A stretch of DNA of 64,000 nucleotides from G965212005 sp965212005 (GCA_965212005.1 OZ243038.1:1178001-1242000), one strand, 5' to 3'. Positions 34,621 to 43,594 are shown, counted from the first letter of the stretch. Notes: generated by a model from the letters alone, not told the origin. Translations and numbers: made by a program.

Positions 34621-37209
34621 ATGCCAGAAGATAGACTTCCGCTTTTAATCTTTCCTCAACCTAGGTCAACAAATCCGCCAAGGGGCAAACCTTTTCCTCC
34701 GTCCCAATACACCTTACCTGACCATAACAGGCAAGTTGTGCGCCTGCGTCAGAAAATACAAGACATTAATTTGGAATTCACAAAATTTAGAGCTACTGTT
34801 GATTCAACGATTATGGGTGGAGAGCCAGAATTGGTACTAGTTCTTGAGCTGGCAGACAGGATTGATAATTTAGAGCGAGCTGTCAATGCGGCTGGTTTGG
34901 AGTGGTTGGGCGAATGGGATATTGATATGGACCCGGATGATGATTTTCCTCCGCCAGGACAAAAAGTTGTGCGAGATGGTCGTATCTTTGTGTCCATGGT
35001 CAATCAGAGCGGCATGAGAGAAATATTATCACTTTGGAAAAAGTGGTCCCGTAAAACCCCCTTGCCTAGAGGGAAAACCAAATGGCGAGATATTTTTCAG
35101 TGCCTGAAAAATATCCGCAGATGGAGTGTACAAGAAACTCTTGTTGAAACTGGAATGAAGGAATATTTTGAAAATTTGAATGATGAGGAAGTTGCCAATT
35201 TCCAAATTGAAAGCTTTTGCCATAAAGATTCTGGTAAACGCGAAAAGGTTGAGACAGATATACGAAATTTCCTAAACCAAGAAGGCGGAGAAACTACAAG
35301 TAATTTTATCTATATGCCAGACATTGCATTCCATGCAGTCAAGGCCCGTCTGTCTGTTAAGAGAATTAAAAGACTGCTAGCCAATGCAGAGCAGCAGCCA
35401 GAGTCGCTCCACCTGTTTCTCTACCCAGGGATAATGTATTTTCGCCGCACGGGACAGAGTATAGTTTCTAACGAAGAAGGTGATGGAGAGGAAGCAGAAT
35501 ATCCACAAACAGAAACAGCGTATCCGCCCATTGCAGCCATTCTTGACGGGGTACCAAACTTACAACACAAAGCGTTGCAAAATAGAGTTGATTTTGATGA
35601 TCCCTTTGATTTGTCGGGCAAGTATCAACCAGGCGAACGCTTGCACGGAACGGCGGTGACCTCATTGCTGATTCATGGTGATCGCGCTGCTAGTATGACG
35701 GCCCCTATTCACTCCAAGGTGCATCATGTAGCTGTTATGGAACCCAATCTCGATGCCAGACGACTGGGAAGGAAAATAGAGTATTTCCCTGAAGACTGCT
35801 TTTATGAAGACAGAATCGAACAAGCCGTACGCCGCATATTAGACAAGGATGGCGAAATGAGCGCACTGGCCCCCACCGTCAAGATCATCAATTTATCATT
35901 GGGCGATGAAACCCGCCCATTCATTCATACACCTAGTCCGTGGGCAAGGTTGCTGGATTGGCTTTCGTGGAAATATCGAGTGTTATTTTGTATTAGTGCA
36001 GGTAACTATCTCGATAGTTACGACTTTGGTATTCCATATTCAGAATATCAGTCAAAAAGTGATGAAGAGAAAACACGGCTTTTGCTTGAAGCGATGCAAA
36101 ATACTCTGTCTAAAAGACGCTTGCTTGCACCAGCCGAATCCATCAATGCGCTGACCATAGGTGCATTACATCAGGATTCAAGCGGCGATACCTATTATTT
36201 GGGGCAACGGATTGATTTGCTGCCAGATAATAAATTGTTAAGTCCAATATCTCGTTTAGGGCATGGATTCAGGCGTTCGATTAAACCAGAAATTTACTTT
36301 TCGGGTGGGCGACAACTCTACACAAGTTTATCAACAGGATCAGAATTTAGGATTGACGAGAGCCTTATAGCTCCTGGTCAGAAAGTTGCTAGGGACAGTA
36401 GCCAAGAGGGCGAATTATCTACAGAAGTGTTTAGTAGGGGAACGAGCAATGCCACTGCCCTGGCAACACGGGCAGGTGTACAAATTTATGAGATATTGAG
36501 TCAACTAAACAATGAAGATGATCAGATTCCCGATGCGGTAGTAGCAGTGCTTATCAAAGCTCTGCTGGTGCATGGCAGTGTGCAAAACAGAGAAGCCCAG
36601 CAAACCATAAAGCACTTGGATACCCATAATTCAAGACAATTCAGAGCAGTTTTAGCTCGTTATCTAGGTTATGGCTCGGTCAATATAGAACGGGTATTAG
36701 GCTGTACTGGGCAACGTGCCACAGTGATAGGATTTGGAGAAATAACCACAAATAAGATTCACGAGTATCGCTTCCCTATTCCTAGAGAATTTGGCGGTCA
36801 AAAAGCCTTTCGCCGGATGATCGTTACCTTAGCTTGGTTTTCACCGATTAACCCCAAGCATCGGGATCTCCGTGAAGCAAAAGTCACAATAGTGCCTGAT
36901 AAAACATGGAAGAAAACATCTCTAAAGCTTGCTCGTACTGATGGTGAGCACAATCAAATTAAACGCGGTACAGTTCAACATGAGGTATTGGAAGGCCATG
37001 ACGAGCTGGCAGTATTTCAGCAAGACGAGGAGATAGCCTTTCGGATTCGTTGCACGGGAGAGGCGACGGAAAGCCTTAAAGAGAATATTCCTTATGGATT
37101 GGCCGTGACACTGGAAGCTGCCGAGGAAAGTCAAATACCTGTTTACGAAAAAATCAAAGAACGCTTGTCAACTCAGGCAGAAATAAAGGATTTGCAAAGG
37201 GATTTGTAA
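34621..37209 (+). CDS. ietS: IetS-like subtilisin-family (S8) serine protease
   Basis: 862 residues. The N-terminal ~300 residues are specific to the family. The S8 catalytic triad is complete: Asp309 in AAILDGVPNL, His342 in LHGTAVTSLL, and Ser609 in RGTSNATALATR, with the oxyanion Asn region in LFCISAGNYLDSYDFG. There is no signal peptide, so it acts in the cytoplasm. A C-terminal domain (from about residue 690) follows. Paired with the AAA ATPase upstream, it forms the IetAS module; the substrate is not known from the sequence. A restriction-type gene starts two bases after the stop. Confidence 0.87.
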   Translation: MPEDRLPLLIFPQPRSTNPPRGKPFPPSQYTLPDHNRQVVRLRQKIQDINLEFTKFRATVDSTIMGGEPELVLVLELADRIDNLERAVNAAGLEWLGEWDIDMDPDDDFPPPGQKVVRDGRIFVSMVNQSGMREILSLWKKWSRKTPLPRGKTKWRDIFQCLKNIRRWSVQETLVETGMKEYFENLNDEEVANFQIESFCHKDSGKREKVETDIRNFLNQEGGETTSNFIYMPDIAFHAVKARLSVKRIKRLLANAEQQPESLHLFLYPGIMYFRRTGQSIVSNEEGDGEEAEYPQTETAYPPIAAILDGVPNLQHKALQNRVDFDDPFDLSGKYQPGERLHGTAVTSLLIHGDRAASMTAPIHSKVHHVAVMEPNLDARRLGRKIEYFPEDCFYEDRIEQAVRRILDKDGEMSALAPTVKIINLSLGDETRPFIHTPSPWARLLDWLSWKYRVLFCISAGNYLDSYDFGIPYSEYQSKSDEEKTRLLLEAMQNTLSKRRLLAPAESINALTIGALHQDSSGDTYYLGQRIDLLPDNKLLSPISRLGHGFRRSIKPEIYFSGGRQLYTSLSTGSEFRIDESLIAPGQKVARDSSQEGELSTEVFSRGTSNATALATRAGVQIYEILSQLNNEDDQIPDAVVAVLIKALLVHGSVQNREAQQTIKHLDTHNSRQFRAVLARYLGYGSVNIERVLGCTGQRATVIGFGEITTNKIHEYRFPIPREFGGQKAFRRMIVTLAWFSPINPKHRDLREAKVTIVPDKTWKKTSLKLARTDGEHNQIKRGTVQHEVLEGHDELAVFQQDEEIAFRIRCTGEATESLKENIPYGLAVTLEAAEESQIPVYEKIKERLSTQAEIKDLQRDL

Positions 37210-37211
37210 TT

Positions 37212-37562
37212 GTGCATCTTCCTCCTGATTTCCCCACATCCCTCTACGACATTCTAGGCCCCGGTGCCCGCTGGGTGCCGGACGAGCCTGATTCGTGCAT
37301 GGAGAAGTTGCCGCCATTGGTACAGAAACTTCGCAAGCAGGTCAAGGTCTGGCGCGACAAGGGCTATGCGTCTGCGGCGGAAACCAGTCGCAGCTTGTTG
37401 CGCTGGTGGTTTCAGGAGGAGCATTTACTGACCGGCGCAGATGGGATTGCGCGGGAATTCAGTTATTACTTCGCCCAGCGGAAAGCCGCGACCTATGCCT
37501 GCCTATACCAGCCTGGCGCTGGCTGGTCCCTATCCGATCCTTGGGGCCGGCCTCTGGCATAA
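37212..37562 (+). pseudogene. N-terminal stub of a helicase-type restriction endonuclease, cut by orfA sequence
   Basis: The first ~90 codons from a GTG (VKVWRDKGYASAAETSRSLL, RWWFQEEHLL, FSYYFAQR) match the N-terminus of large DEAD/DEAH-box restriction subunits of the type III/BPTD_3080 kind, which are about 900-1000 residues. At 37482 the sequence switches to the 267-bp repeat and the frame ends with the orfA C-terminus (AATYACLYQPGAGWSLSDPW). The helicase and nuclease domains are therefore missing. The tight spacing after ietS suggests it once belonged to the same operon. Confidence 0.7.
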
Positions 37563-37748
37563 CTCCCGAGGCCGCCACCCGGCTGCCCCCTGCGGTAGAG
37601 GGCATACAGGTCAACACCTGCCGGAATCCGGAATGCGACTGTTTCGGCGTCCCGCCAGACCCTGCCTCAACCTCATCTCCGCCTCCCCGCCACGGGATAG
37701 GCACCAAAACCTTTTACGATGGAAACTATGCCATCGGAGGCATAGGCG
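37482..37748 (+). repeat. 267-bp direct repeat, right copy
   Basis: Copy of 32830-33096. In this copy the orfB start codon is ATA instead of ATG, so the orfB part is dead. It ends abruptly at the boundary with an integrase fragment. Confidence 0.92.
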
Positions 37749-38288
37749 GTGACCGGGAGCCTCGCCATGACCGGCATCGAATCGCGTTCCACTCTCGTCC
37801 GCCGCATCAAGACCGCCCAGCCACGCGCCAGGAGGCACGTCGCTTGGGACGACATAATCCCGAGGCCTGGCCTGTCTCTGGCGGACAGCAAGACCGGCCC
37901 GCACATCGTTCCCCTGGGCGGGGCGACAAGGCGGGTCTTGAACAAGCTTGCCAAAAACAGGCACCCGGGGGCCGACGACGGGTTCCTGTTCCCCCGCTAT
38001 GCCCGGACGCGCAGTCCGCACGATATTGCCGTGTGCTGGCGCGTGGTGTGCGAGGATGCTGGTCTTGGCAAACTGCGCCTGCATGATCTGCGGCATACCT
38101 TCGCCAGCCAGGCGGTGATGTCGGGCAAGAACTTGCCCTTGGTAGGCCGCCTGCTGGAGCACCGGCGCCATACCACCACCGCCCACTACGCCCACCCTGC
38201 CGACGACCACCTGGTCGAGGCTGCCGAGCGCGTCGGACGCCTCGCTGCCGAGGCGATGAGGCTTAAGGCCGACATGCCAACGGAGTAA
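37749..38288 (+). pseudogene. Tyrosine recombinase (phage integrase) C-terminal fragment
   Basis: 179 codons containing the C-terminal catalytic half of a tyrosine recombinase: LSLADSKTGPHIVPLGGAT (beta-hairpin Lys region), LHDLRHTFASQAVMSG (His-x-x-Arg), GRLLEHRRHTTTAHYAHPAD (His and nucleophile Tyr). The N-terminal DNA-binding domain and the first catalytic Arg are missing because the frame begins at the repeat boundary. It was probably the integrase of an island or prophage. No att site could be placed. Confidence 0.8.
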
Positions 38289-38308
38289 AAAAGCAGACCA
38301 CCCTGCTT
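38287..38308 (-). terminator. Intrinsic terminator of the UDG-MazG-Nmad2-TIR operon
   Basis: On the minus strand, stem AAGCAG / CTGCTT with a 6-base loop (GGTGGT) runs into TTTTTT, about 95 bp beyond the stop of the glycosylase-like gene. It may also end transcripts of the integrase fragment in the other direction. Confidence 0.6.
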
Positions 38309-38401
38309 GCTACGCAATTACTCTCCTGAAAGAACGGGGAGTTAATGGAATCCCGCAGACTGACGTATCTTCGGCTGTTATGGTTGATGCCCTAAAACGG
38401 C

Positions 38402-39040
38402 TTATTCTGATAAATCATACAATTCGCGCATCTGCGCCATGAATTGCGTATATCCGCCGTAGCTAGGATGCCGCACCTGGACAATCTCATGCCAGCCAAT
38501 CGACCTATGTGCTGACCTTGCAGCGTCATTGCCAATCGCAAGCAGTCTACGTGGTTTTAGAAGCAAAACAAGCTCATTGAGTACCTTCTCCCCAATTTTA
38601 CGCTCATAAGCATTATGAGGACGATTGCTAAATGGATCGTTAGGTTCGTGAGGATGTAAAGGGAAGACATTCCATAGAAAAATAGATACTTCGATTTGAG
38701 AAAGAATATTCCATATAGCAGCAGCAGTTCTCTCCGCAATCTGCTCTCCCTTTGTTAAAGGCTGAACAACCATATTCCACCGCTTGGCATGTACATGAAT
38801 ATGTATATCATCTGTTAAAGCAAGCCCTGTTCGCCTGCCACCACGATAACCAAGGTCGCGCCCGATCCATATTGAATCAATTTCCTTCTTTGTGGCTACA
38901 TCCAGTATCAATTGCAACGTATTAGATCGGCGCTGTGGCGCTCCATCTAAATCATGGATACCGCAATGCTCCGAGTATGGGTTGAATACATTCTCAAACT
39001 TCAGTTGCTGTAACTCTCTGACAAATTGCAGCGAATTCAT
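38402..39040 (-). CDS. Uracil-DNA glycosylase-family protein (defence-island type)
   Basis: 212 residues. FENVFNPYSEHCGIHDLDGA, SIWIGRDLGYRGGRRTGLAL and a C-terminal VRHPSYGG resemble a uracil-DNA-glycosylase-fold family seen in accessory regions, distinct from housekeeping Ung. The WIGRDLGYRGG-RTG segment would be the substrate loop and VRHPS the His-containing loop. Whether it removes uracil or a modified phage base is unknown. Its start overlaps the upstream gene's stop by 4 bp (ATGA), so it is translationally coupled to the MazG-like gene. Last gene of a four-gene operon. Confidence 0.75.
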   Translation of the reverse strand: MNSLQFVRELQQLKFENVFNPYSEHCGIHDLDGAPQRRSNTLQLILDVATKKEIDSIWIGRDLGYRGGRRTGLALTDDIHIHVHAKRWNMVVQPLTKGEQIAERTAAAIWNILSQIEVSIFLWNVFPLHPHEPNDPFSNRPHNAYERKIGEKVLNELVLLLKPRRLLAIGNDAARSAHRSIGWHEIVQVRHPSYGGYTQFMAQMRELYDLSE

Positions 39041-40095
39041 TTTTGCTTGCCCTCAAGCGGTTTGTACTTGATAGTTCGATGTTCGAGATTCCCAATCACA
39101 ATTCCACCTCCGTTATGCCTTACTTGTCTGAAGACTTTATATCCATCCAAGATCGCCCGTTCCCATAATTTAAGGGGGCATTTTTCTACCTCATATCCCT
39201 TAACAAACTGTTGCACTGTTTTGAGAAGATCAAAGGGAAGACTCTCTTGCTCATTAAAGAATTTGGATTGCGTAGCATGGGAAAATATCCATGCAGTGAG
39301 TCCTTCCTCGATAACAATTGCTCTACCTCCATCTTCGACCTCATCCATTTTCGGATTGCTCTTACGCTTCTGCTTTATCAATGCTCGAAAGGTAGGAGAC
39401 CAATGAAGAATCGCTGCATACGCGAGATGAAATACATCATGAAATCGATAACCATCTTGGGTATAACTATTGTCTGTCAGCGGATCACCAATAAAAACTC
39501 CGTTCCATCGCATATGGCTTTCCCCACTTTTTCTCTGTATGATTTCGATTTTAAAATGCCTAGGAAACCTTTCCTCCTCTGCAAATTTTATATCAAAAAT
39601 TGGCAACCGTGTCTCGTTAGGTTCAAGAAAACGTCCTCTCACCTTTTCGTAGTTACTGTGCAAAATATTCGGAAGTTTCAGCCCAGCAGCCTGCAGTACT
39701 TGGCAATAACACCGCGAGAACTTGTGTAACATATCTTCTGGTCGCTTCTCCAACTTGTCGACATTGAGTAATTCTGCTGCGGCCTTCCCCAACTCTAGTA
39801 AATCTTGATCTAATTTGAGCCCTGCATCAGCAGGTGCCGTACAGGCAGAGAACATGGTATCAATCTTGATATTGAGGCGCCGACTCAATGCGGTGAAATA
39901 CCATAAAACATCCCCAAACTCTTCTTCAACTGTATTCGTATAACCAATATAGACGTGCTGTTCCCGCTTACGCTTTTTAATAGTGGACATAAGACTTCCG
40001 ACCTCACCAAAAAGCCCCATGAGAACCGGATAAAGCTCTTCTTGAGGAAGCTTGTCAGTAGGTTCAACCTTACACACATAATCTTGAATGCGCAT
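39037..40095 (-). CDS. MazG-like nucleotide pyrophosphohydrolase domain protein
   Basis: 352 residues from the ATG at 40095 (open upstream to 40131). The N-terminal ~130 residues match the all-alpha MazG/dUTPase-like fold: LMGLFGEVGSLMSTIKKRKR and VEEEFGDVLWYFTALSRRLN give the E-x2-E...E-x2-D metal-binding pattern in part. The C-terminal ~230 residues (FIGDPLTDNSYTQDGYRFHD, VFHLAYAAILHWSP, AIVIEEGLTAWIFSHA) form a second domain of unknown function found behind such MazG domains. Such enzymes hydrolyse (d)NTPs, sometimes modified ones. It sits between the Nmad2-like and glycosylase-like genes with overlaps or very short gaps. Confidence 0.72.
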   Translation of the reverse strand: MRIQDYVCKVEPTDKLPQEELYPVLMGLFGEVGSLMSTIKKRKREQHVYIGYTNTVEEEFGDVLWYFTALSRRLNIKIDTMFSACTAPADAGLKLDQDLLELGKAAAELLNVDKLEKRPEDMLHKFSRCYCQVLQAAGLKLPNILHSNYEKVRGRFLEPNETRLPIFDIKFAEEERFPRHFKIEIIQRKSGESHMRWNGVFIGDPLTDNSYTQDGYRFHDVFHLAYAAILHWSPTFRALIKQKRKSNPKMDEVEDGGRAIVIEEGLTAWIFSHATQSKFFNEQESLPFDLLKTVQQFVKGYEVEKCPLKLWERAILDGYKVFRQVRHNGGGIVIGNLEHRTIKYKPLEGKQK

Positions 40096-40102
40096 TGGAG
40101 TT

Positions 40103-40717
40103 CTATGCATCCTTCCAATCCAAAGGTTCACCGAGGCGACCTTTGTTGTTCAGAGAGCGAAACCAATTAACAAAAGCATCAACAAATTCCTTAGGAAAAT
40201 AATTTTTATACCCGGGTCCTTTCTTGCAAAGATCATACCCTGGCCATTCCCTAAATTTGGAGGGAATCTTAGGACCACAATCTCCCCAATATGCATAGTC
40301 TTCACTGACCAAGATTTTGTCTATCTGCGTGTCTCTATGGATGTTATTGCGATTCGGTTTTCCGTTCGCATGACTGTGATGGGAATTCAGCTGCTCCCAT
40401 TCATTCTCCTCATTCTTGAAATAGATATTATCACCAAAAGCTTGCTTTTTACTTCCTCTCAGATTGGCCTTTTTGGAGTGGAACTTTTTATTCTCCCAGT
40501 ATTCGTTAAATGTCATCGTCTCTGTTACGCGCATAACATAAACGAGAAAATCCCCCCTCCTTTTATTTTTTTGGCGGCTACCTGTACCAATAATCCAATC
40601 TCCCATAGCAGCTGCCTTCCGAATATTGGGCTTGCAGGTGGCTAAGGTACATACTCCCCCAAATGGATTGGGAGCAAAACCATAATCGCGAGCGACAACG
40701 TAGGAAAACAAAAGCAT
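40103..40717 (-). CDS. Nmad2 (nucleotide modification associated domain 2) protein
   Basis: 204 residues with the N-terminal signature FSYVVARDYGFAPNPFGGVC, TLATCKPNIRKAAAMGDWII, and GDFLVYVMRVTETMTFNEYW, matching the Nmad2 family. That family was predicted computationally to act with modified nucleotides in phage and defence contexts; no enzymatic activity is established to my knowledge. The C-terminal half (GDNIYFKN, ILVSEDYAYWGDCGP, YFPKEFVDAFVNWF) is also family-like. Encoded between a TIR-like gene and the MazG-like gene. Confidence 0.75.
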   Translation of the reverse strand: MLLFSYVVARDYGFAPNPFGGVCTLATCKPNIRKAAAMGDWIIGTGSRQKNKRRGDFLVYVMRVTETMTFNEYWENKKFHSKKANLRGSKKQAFGDNIYFKNEENEWEQLNSHHSHANGKPNRNNIHRDTQIDKILVSEDYAYWGDCGPKIPSKFREWPGYDLCKKGPGYKNYFPKEFVDAFVNWFRSLNNKGRLGEPLDWKDA

Positions 40718-40743
40718 ACGATAACAAATTCAGCATTGCCTAT

Positions 40744-41223
40744 TTATGAGCCACAATCGTGCCGAGGAATCTTGCGTGGGGCAAATTTTTCGCCGTTTGG
40801 GTTCTGAAAGCCTTCAATTTCACCGTCGATTGCGCTAATGATAATATTGCCTATCCAACCAACTATGGCATCAGCATATTTTTCCAAAGCTTCAATAATG
40901 TCGCAACCTTGTTCTCCATGCGCCCAAACGCCTATAATCCGCTTGCCAAGTTTCTCAGCATATTCGATCTCCCAAGCAACATATTTACTGTCTTTCGTTT
41001 CAGGAGAAATATAAACAATCAACGTTCCTGATTGTTGGATGCGAGGCGCAAGAATTTTAGATTTGATATACTCCTCTGAGTACGCATTATTAGGATTATC
41101 TGCATTGATTGAGTAATCTCGAATTATCACCCCATTATTTCTCAACAGATTCTTGAGCTTGGCAAGACCATCATCATCCTCATGGACATGACTTATGAAT
41201 ACATTTCTCGTTTTATCAGCCAT
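40744..41223 (-). CDS. TIR-like (DUF1863 / ThsB-like) protein
   Basis: 159 residues: NVFISHVHEDDDGLAKLKNL is the TIR-like first strand and AB loop. IVYISPETKDSKYVAWEIEY carries the Glu in the WEIEYA context typical of the catalytic helix, and KRIIGVWAHGEQG is the next strand. It resembles the MTH538 TIR-like/ThsB family; ThsB of Thoeris makes a cyclic ADP-ribose signal on phage infection. No ThsA-type effector lies next to it; the adjacent genes are Nmad2-, MazG- and UDG-like. First gene of that operon. Confidence 0.78.
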   Translation of the reverse strand: MADKTRNVFISHVHEDDDGLAKLKNLLRNNGVIIRDYSINADNPNNAYSEEYIKSKILAPRIQQSGTLIVYISPETKDSKYVAWEIEYAEKLGKRIIGVWAHGEQGCDIIEALEKYADAIVGWIGNIIISAIDGEIEGFQNPNGEKFAPRKIPRHDCGS

Positions 41224-41310
41224 AGTCTTTGCGTCCCTGTCCGATTATGATTTCCCATGAGGCAACAGATGAATCATCATAGCCTAAAATCACTGGCTGG
41301 CCAATCTTAA

Positions 41311-42118
41311 TCAAGATGACAAATGCCCTGGGCTGGTATTGTGGAGAAGTCCACGCAGAATGAGATGGACAGATTGGTCAATATGGGGTGTTCGAGCCAA
41401 TATTTCATTCTGTTCAGGGGATAGGCCGTTATTAAGGCTGTCTACTGTTAAGCCTGCAAACGCGTCGTAGATGAGTGCAGGCCATTGCCAGTCGCGTTCT
41501 CTCTGACGGCTCGATCAGTCCAAGTTGTTCAGCAACGGCACGTGCACAGCCTCCGAAACCGCCTATAAGAAAAAGTGGCTGTAGCGTCATGAGTGAAAAC
41601 AACGCTTCTTCAACAACGCCAGGCATTAAGCCTTTGTATTGGTCAGTTTGGCCACCAAGGACGATACGGGCGTCGGTTTCCTTCTGGATAATCAACCGCA
41701 TGGCCATCAGACCATCTGACCACTCTGTGCTAGAGGGTTGTTTTGGCTCCAGCCGCATTCGCTCGACCATTGACAAAGGTGTGCCGTTCGGCTCTAGGCA
41801 GATAAGCTGCACTCCCTCAGAAAGATCATTGGAAATCTCCTTGAGCTCATCAGCTGATTTGGAGATATGCACAGGCCATGCCAGATAATTTCTGACTCTA
41901 ACGCCCTCATTATAATGATGGCGAGCGACAAGTTCGAAGAGTAATCTGCTGAAGCCATGTTTACGCAGATCACCAGCATAGACGAGCCTCGCTCCAAGCG
42001 ACAACAGATAACGTGCGATTTCGGTCATGGCGTCACGCAGATGCTCGTTGCTCAAACCGAGCGCGGGCATGTCAGGACTTTCGGATACAGAGATCGCGAT
42101 TGTTTTCCCTTCTAGCAT
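41311..42118 (-). pseudogene. SLOG-domain protein with a frameshift near its C-terminus
   Basis: The ATG at 42118 reads ISVSESPDMPALGLSNEHLR, then LLSLGARLVYAGDLRKHGFS and PLFLIGGFGGCARAVAEQLG, a Rossmann-like SLOG/LOG-type domain of the sort that binds nucleotide-derived ligands. The frame ends early at 41432. In another frame a natural continuation (WQWPALIYDAFAGLTVDSLN, NGLSPEQNEILARTPHIDQS) runs to a stop at 41311, so one extra base near 41497 (AGAACG where AGACG would fit) explains the break. It starts 22 bp after the TIR gene's stop, forming a two-gene TIR-SLOG module. Confidence 0.7.
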
Positions 42119-42140
42119 TTTGAGGGCTCATCAAATTATT

Positions 42141-43325
42141 TCAGACCAGAGCTACCCATTCATTAAAGCTGTACAGCCGAATATGGGGAGAAATCTTTTC
42201 AAACAGCTTCTTCTCCCGGCTGCTGATCGGTGGATCAGGGTAGACAAGTTTTGATACAGGGGCTGGTGTATTTGAAGGAAATCTGGTGAGTGAGATAAGC
42301 TCTGGCGGCCTTGATATAAAAGAAACGCCGGAAACAGGGGCACCACAAACGAGATTCATCCGCAAGCGCCACAAAAAATCCTTTAGCATTTCGTCGAGTA
42401 AACAGCCAATCACAAAGTCCAAGCGTCCAGCATTACGCGGTTCAATCTGGATGATTGGCACGTTACCCATATATGGGAATCCACGTGTGTCAAGATCATT
42501 GATTGCAGTTACGACGACTAGGGGCATGTCATTGATTTTCGCTTCAATGATTTCTCTACGGCACCACTCTCGTGACGAGTAAGTATCGGTATGGATTGCC
42601 ACCATTGCGCTACTCCGAATCTGCTCAAGCAAGACTCTAGAAAAACGCATGCCTACCGGAATATCCTTCACATCAAGGAAGCTTGCCAAGCTTCCATGCT
42701 GCTTATGGATTCGGTCGCGGATCAGATGGGCTATTTTTTCTCCGTCTTTGTCAGACTTCGAGTGGCTGAGGAAAATTTGTATTTTCCTGAGATAGGCCCC
42801 GAAATTCTTTCCCGGCTTCCCGACAGATTTCCCGAAATCTCGAAGAGAGTAACGCAACATTCGGCAGAATTCATATGTTAGTTCCCTAGCCAACTTCTGC
42901 TCCCGCTGGCCCAGAGTACCACGCCAGCGATCCCACCTTAGAGCCTGCACTGTGAGAGCTAGCTTCTTAAGCACAGAAGTTCCAAACGTGATGGGAAAAA
43001 CGCGAGTCCTGAGTCCGACCGATTTTGTATCTTTGGCAATTTCTTTAATATAGCTGATCCACGCAGAGTCAGCGACAAGAGTCGAGTCAGCCAACACGAT
43101 CACTGCAGTCATTTCCGCCCCATAAAGATCAATTGGCTTTGGAGTTGACGAACCTGGGATAGGCTTCGATCGGAAAATAGTGCTCAAGCCTATGCCACCT
43201 CCAATATTTTTATTCAAGTCGCGGCGAAAATGCGTGCGCAGAACCTCCGCTATTCTGCTTCCCTCCTTAAAATTCGGGTGCCAGACTATGTAGAGAACCA
43301 AGGGAAGTCGGGTGAGAGAAAACAT
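42141..43325 (-). CDS. TIR-domain protein, probable sensor or NADase of a TIR-SLOG defence module
   Basis: 394 residues. A TIR domain lies at about residues 180-310: QIFLSHSKSDKDGEKIAHLI, DVKDIPVGMRFSRVLLEQIR, AMVAIHTDTYSSREWCRREI with the Glu expected for NAD cleavage. The first ~160 residues (LYIVWHPNFKEGSRIAEVLR, GIGLSTIFRSKPIP, AEMTAVIVLADSTLVADSAW) look like a second, diverged TIR-like unit, which is my inference. The last 80 residues are a family-specific tail. No signal peptide or membrane helix. Followed closely by the SLOG gene. Confidence 0.8.
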   Translation of the reverse strand: MFSLTRLPLVLYIVWHPNFKEGSRIAEVLRTHFRRDLNKNIGGGIGLSTIFRSKPIPGSSTPKPIDLYGAEMTAVIVLADSTLVADSAWISYIKEIAKDTKSVGLRTRVFPITFGTSVLKKLALTVQALRWDRWRGTLGQREQKLARELTYEFCRMLRYSLRDFGKSVGKPGKNFGAYLRKIQIFLSHSKSDKDGEKIAHLIRDRIHKQHGSLASFLDVKDIPVGMRFSRVLLEQIRSSAMVAIHTDTYSSREWCRREIIEAKINDMPLVVVTAINDLDTRGFPYMGNVPIIQIEPRNAGRLDFVIGCLLDEMLKDFLWRLRMNLVCGAPVSGVSFISRPPELISLTRFPSNTPAPVSKLVYPDPPISSREKKLFEKISPHIRLYSFNEWVALV

Positions 43326-43594
43326 ATACGGAATTTATTGTCCCTTTTCGTTCACCAACTTTCAATCCTCTTCACGGTCGGAAAAAACCTCACCGATGTC
43401 TTCGCCGGCCCAGGATACGAACGATTTCGGCTTGATCCCCATCCATCCTATAGATCGAACGGGCAATGCTTCGCCGCTGACTTTCTGGATTCCCGATACG
43501 ATGAAAAATATGGTCGCTGGCGCTCTCTGGTTTTCTATCGTTCGGGAATGACGGCGGGGGAGATTTTCGATTGTTCGGGAATCCAGGGTTGCGC
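43326..43594. repeat. REP-like palindromic repeat in the intergenic region
   Basis: An 11-bp perfect inverted repeat, CTGGATTCCCG (43485-43495) and CGGGAATCCAG (43576-43586), with another TCGGGAATGAC in between. The pattern resembles the widespread GTCATTCCCG...CGGGAATCCAG family of intergenic palindromes. It lies between the TIR gene and the restriction-methyltransferase gene. No gene is recognised in the interval. Confidence 0.55.

Noticed and set aside
40744..42118. Complete canonical Thoeris (ThsA plus ThsB) system
   Set aside because: A ThsB-like TIR gene and a SLOG gene are near each other, but no SIR2-SLOG or membrane-macro ThsA is encoded, and the SLOG gene pairs with a different TIR gene.
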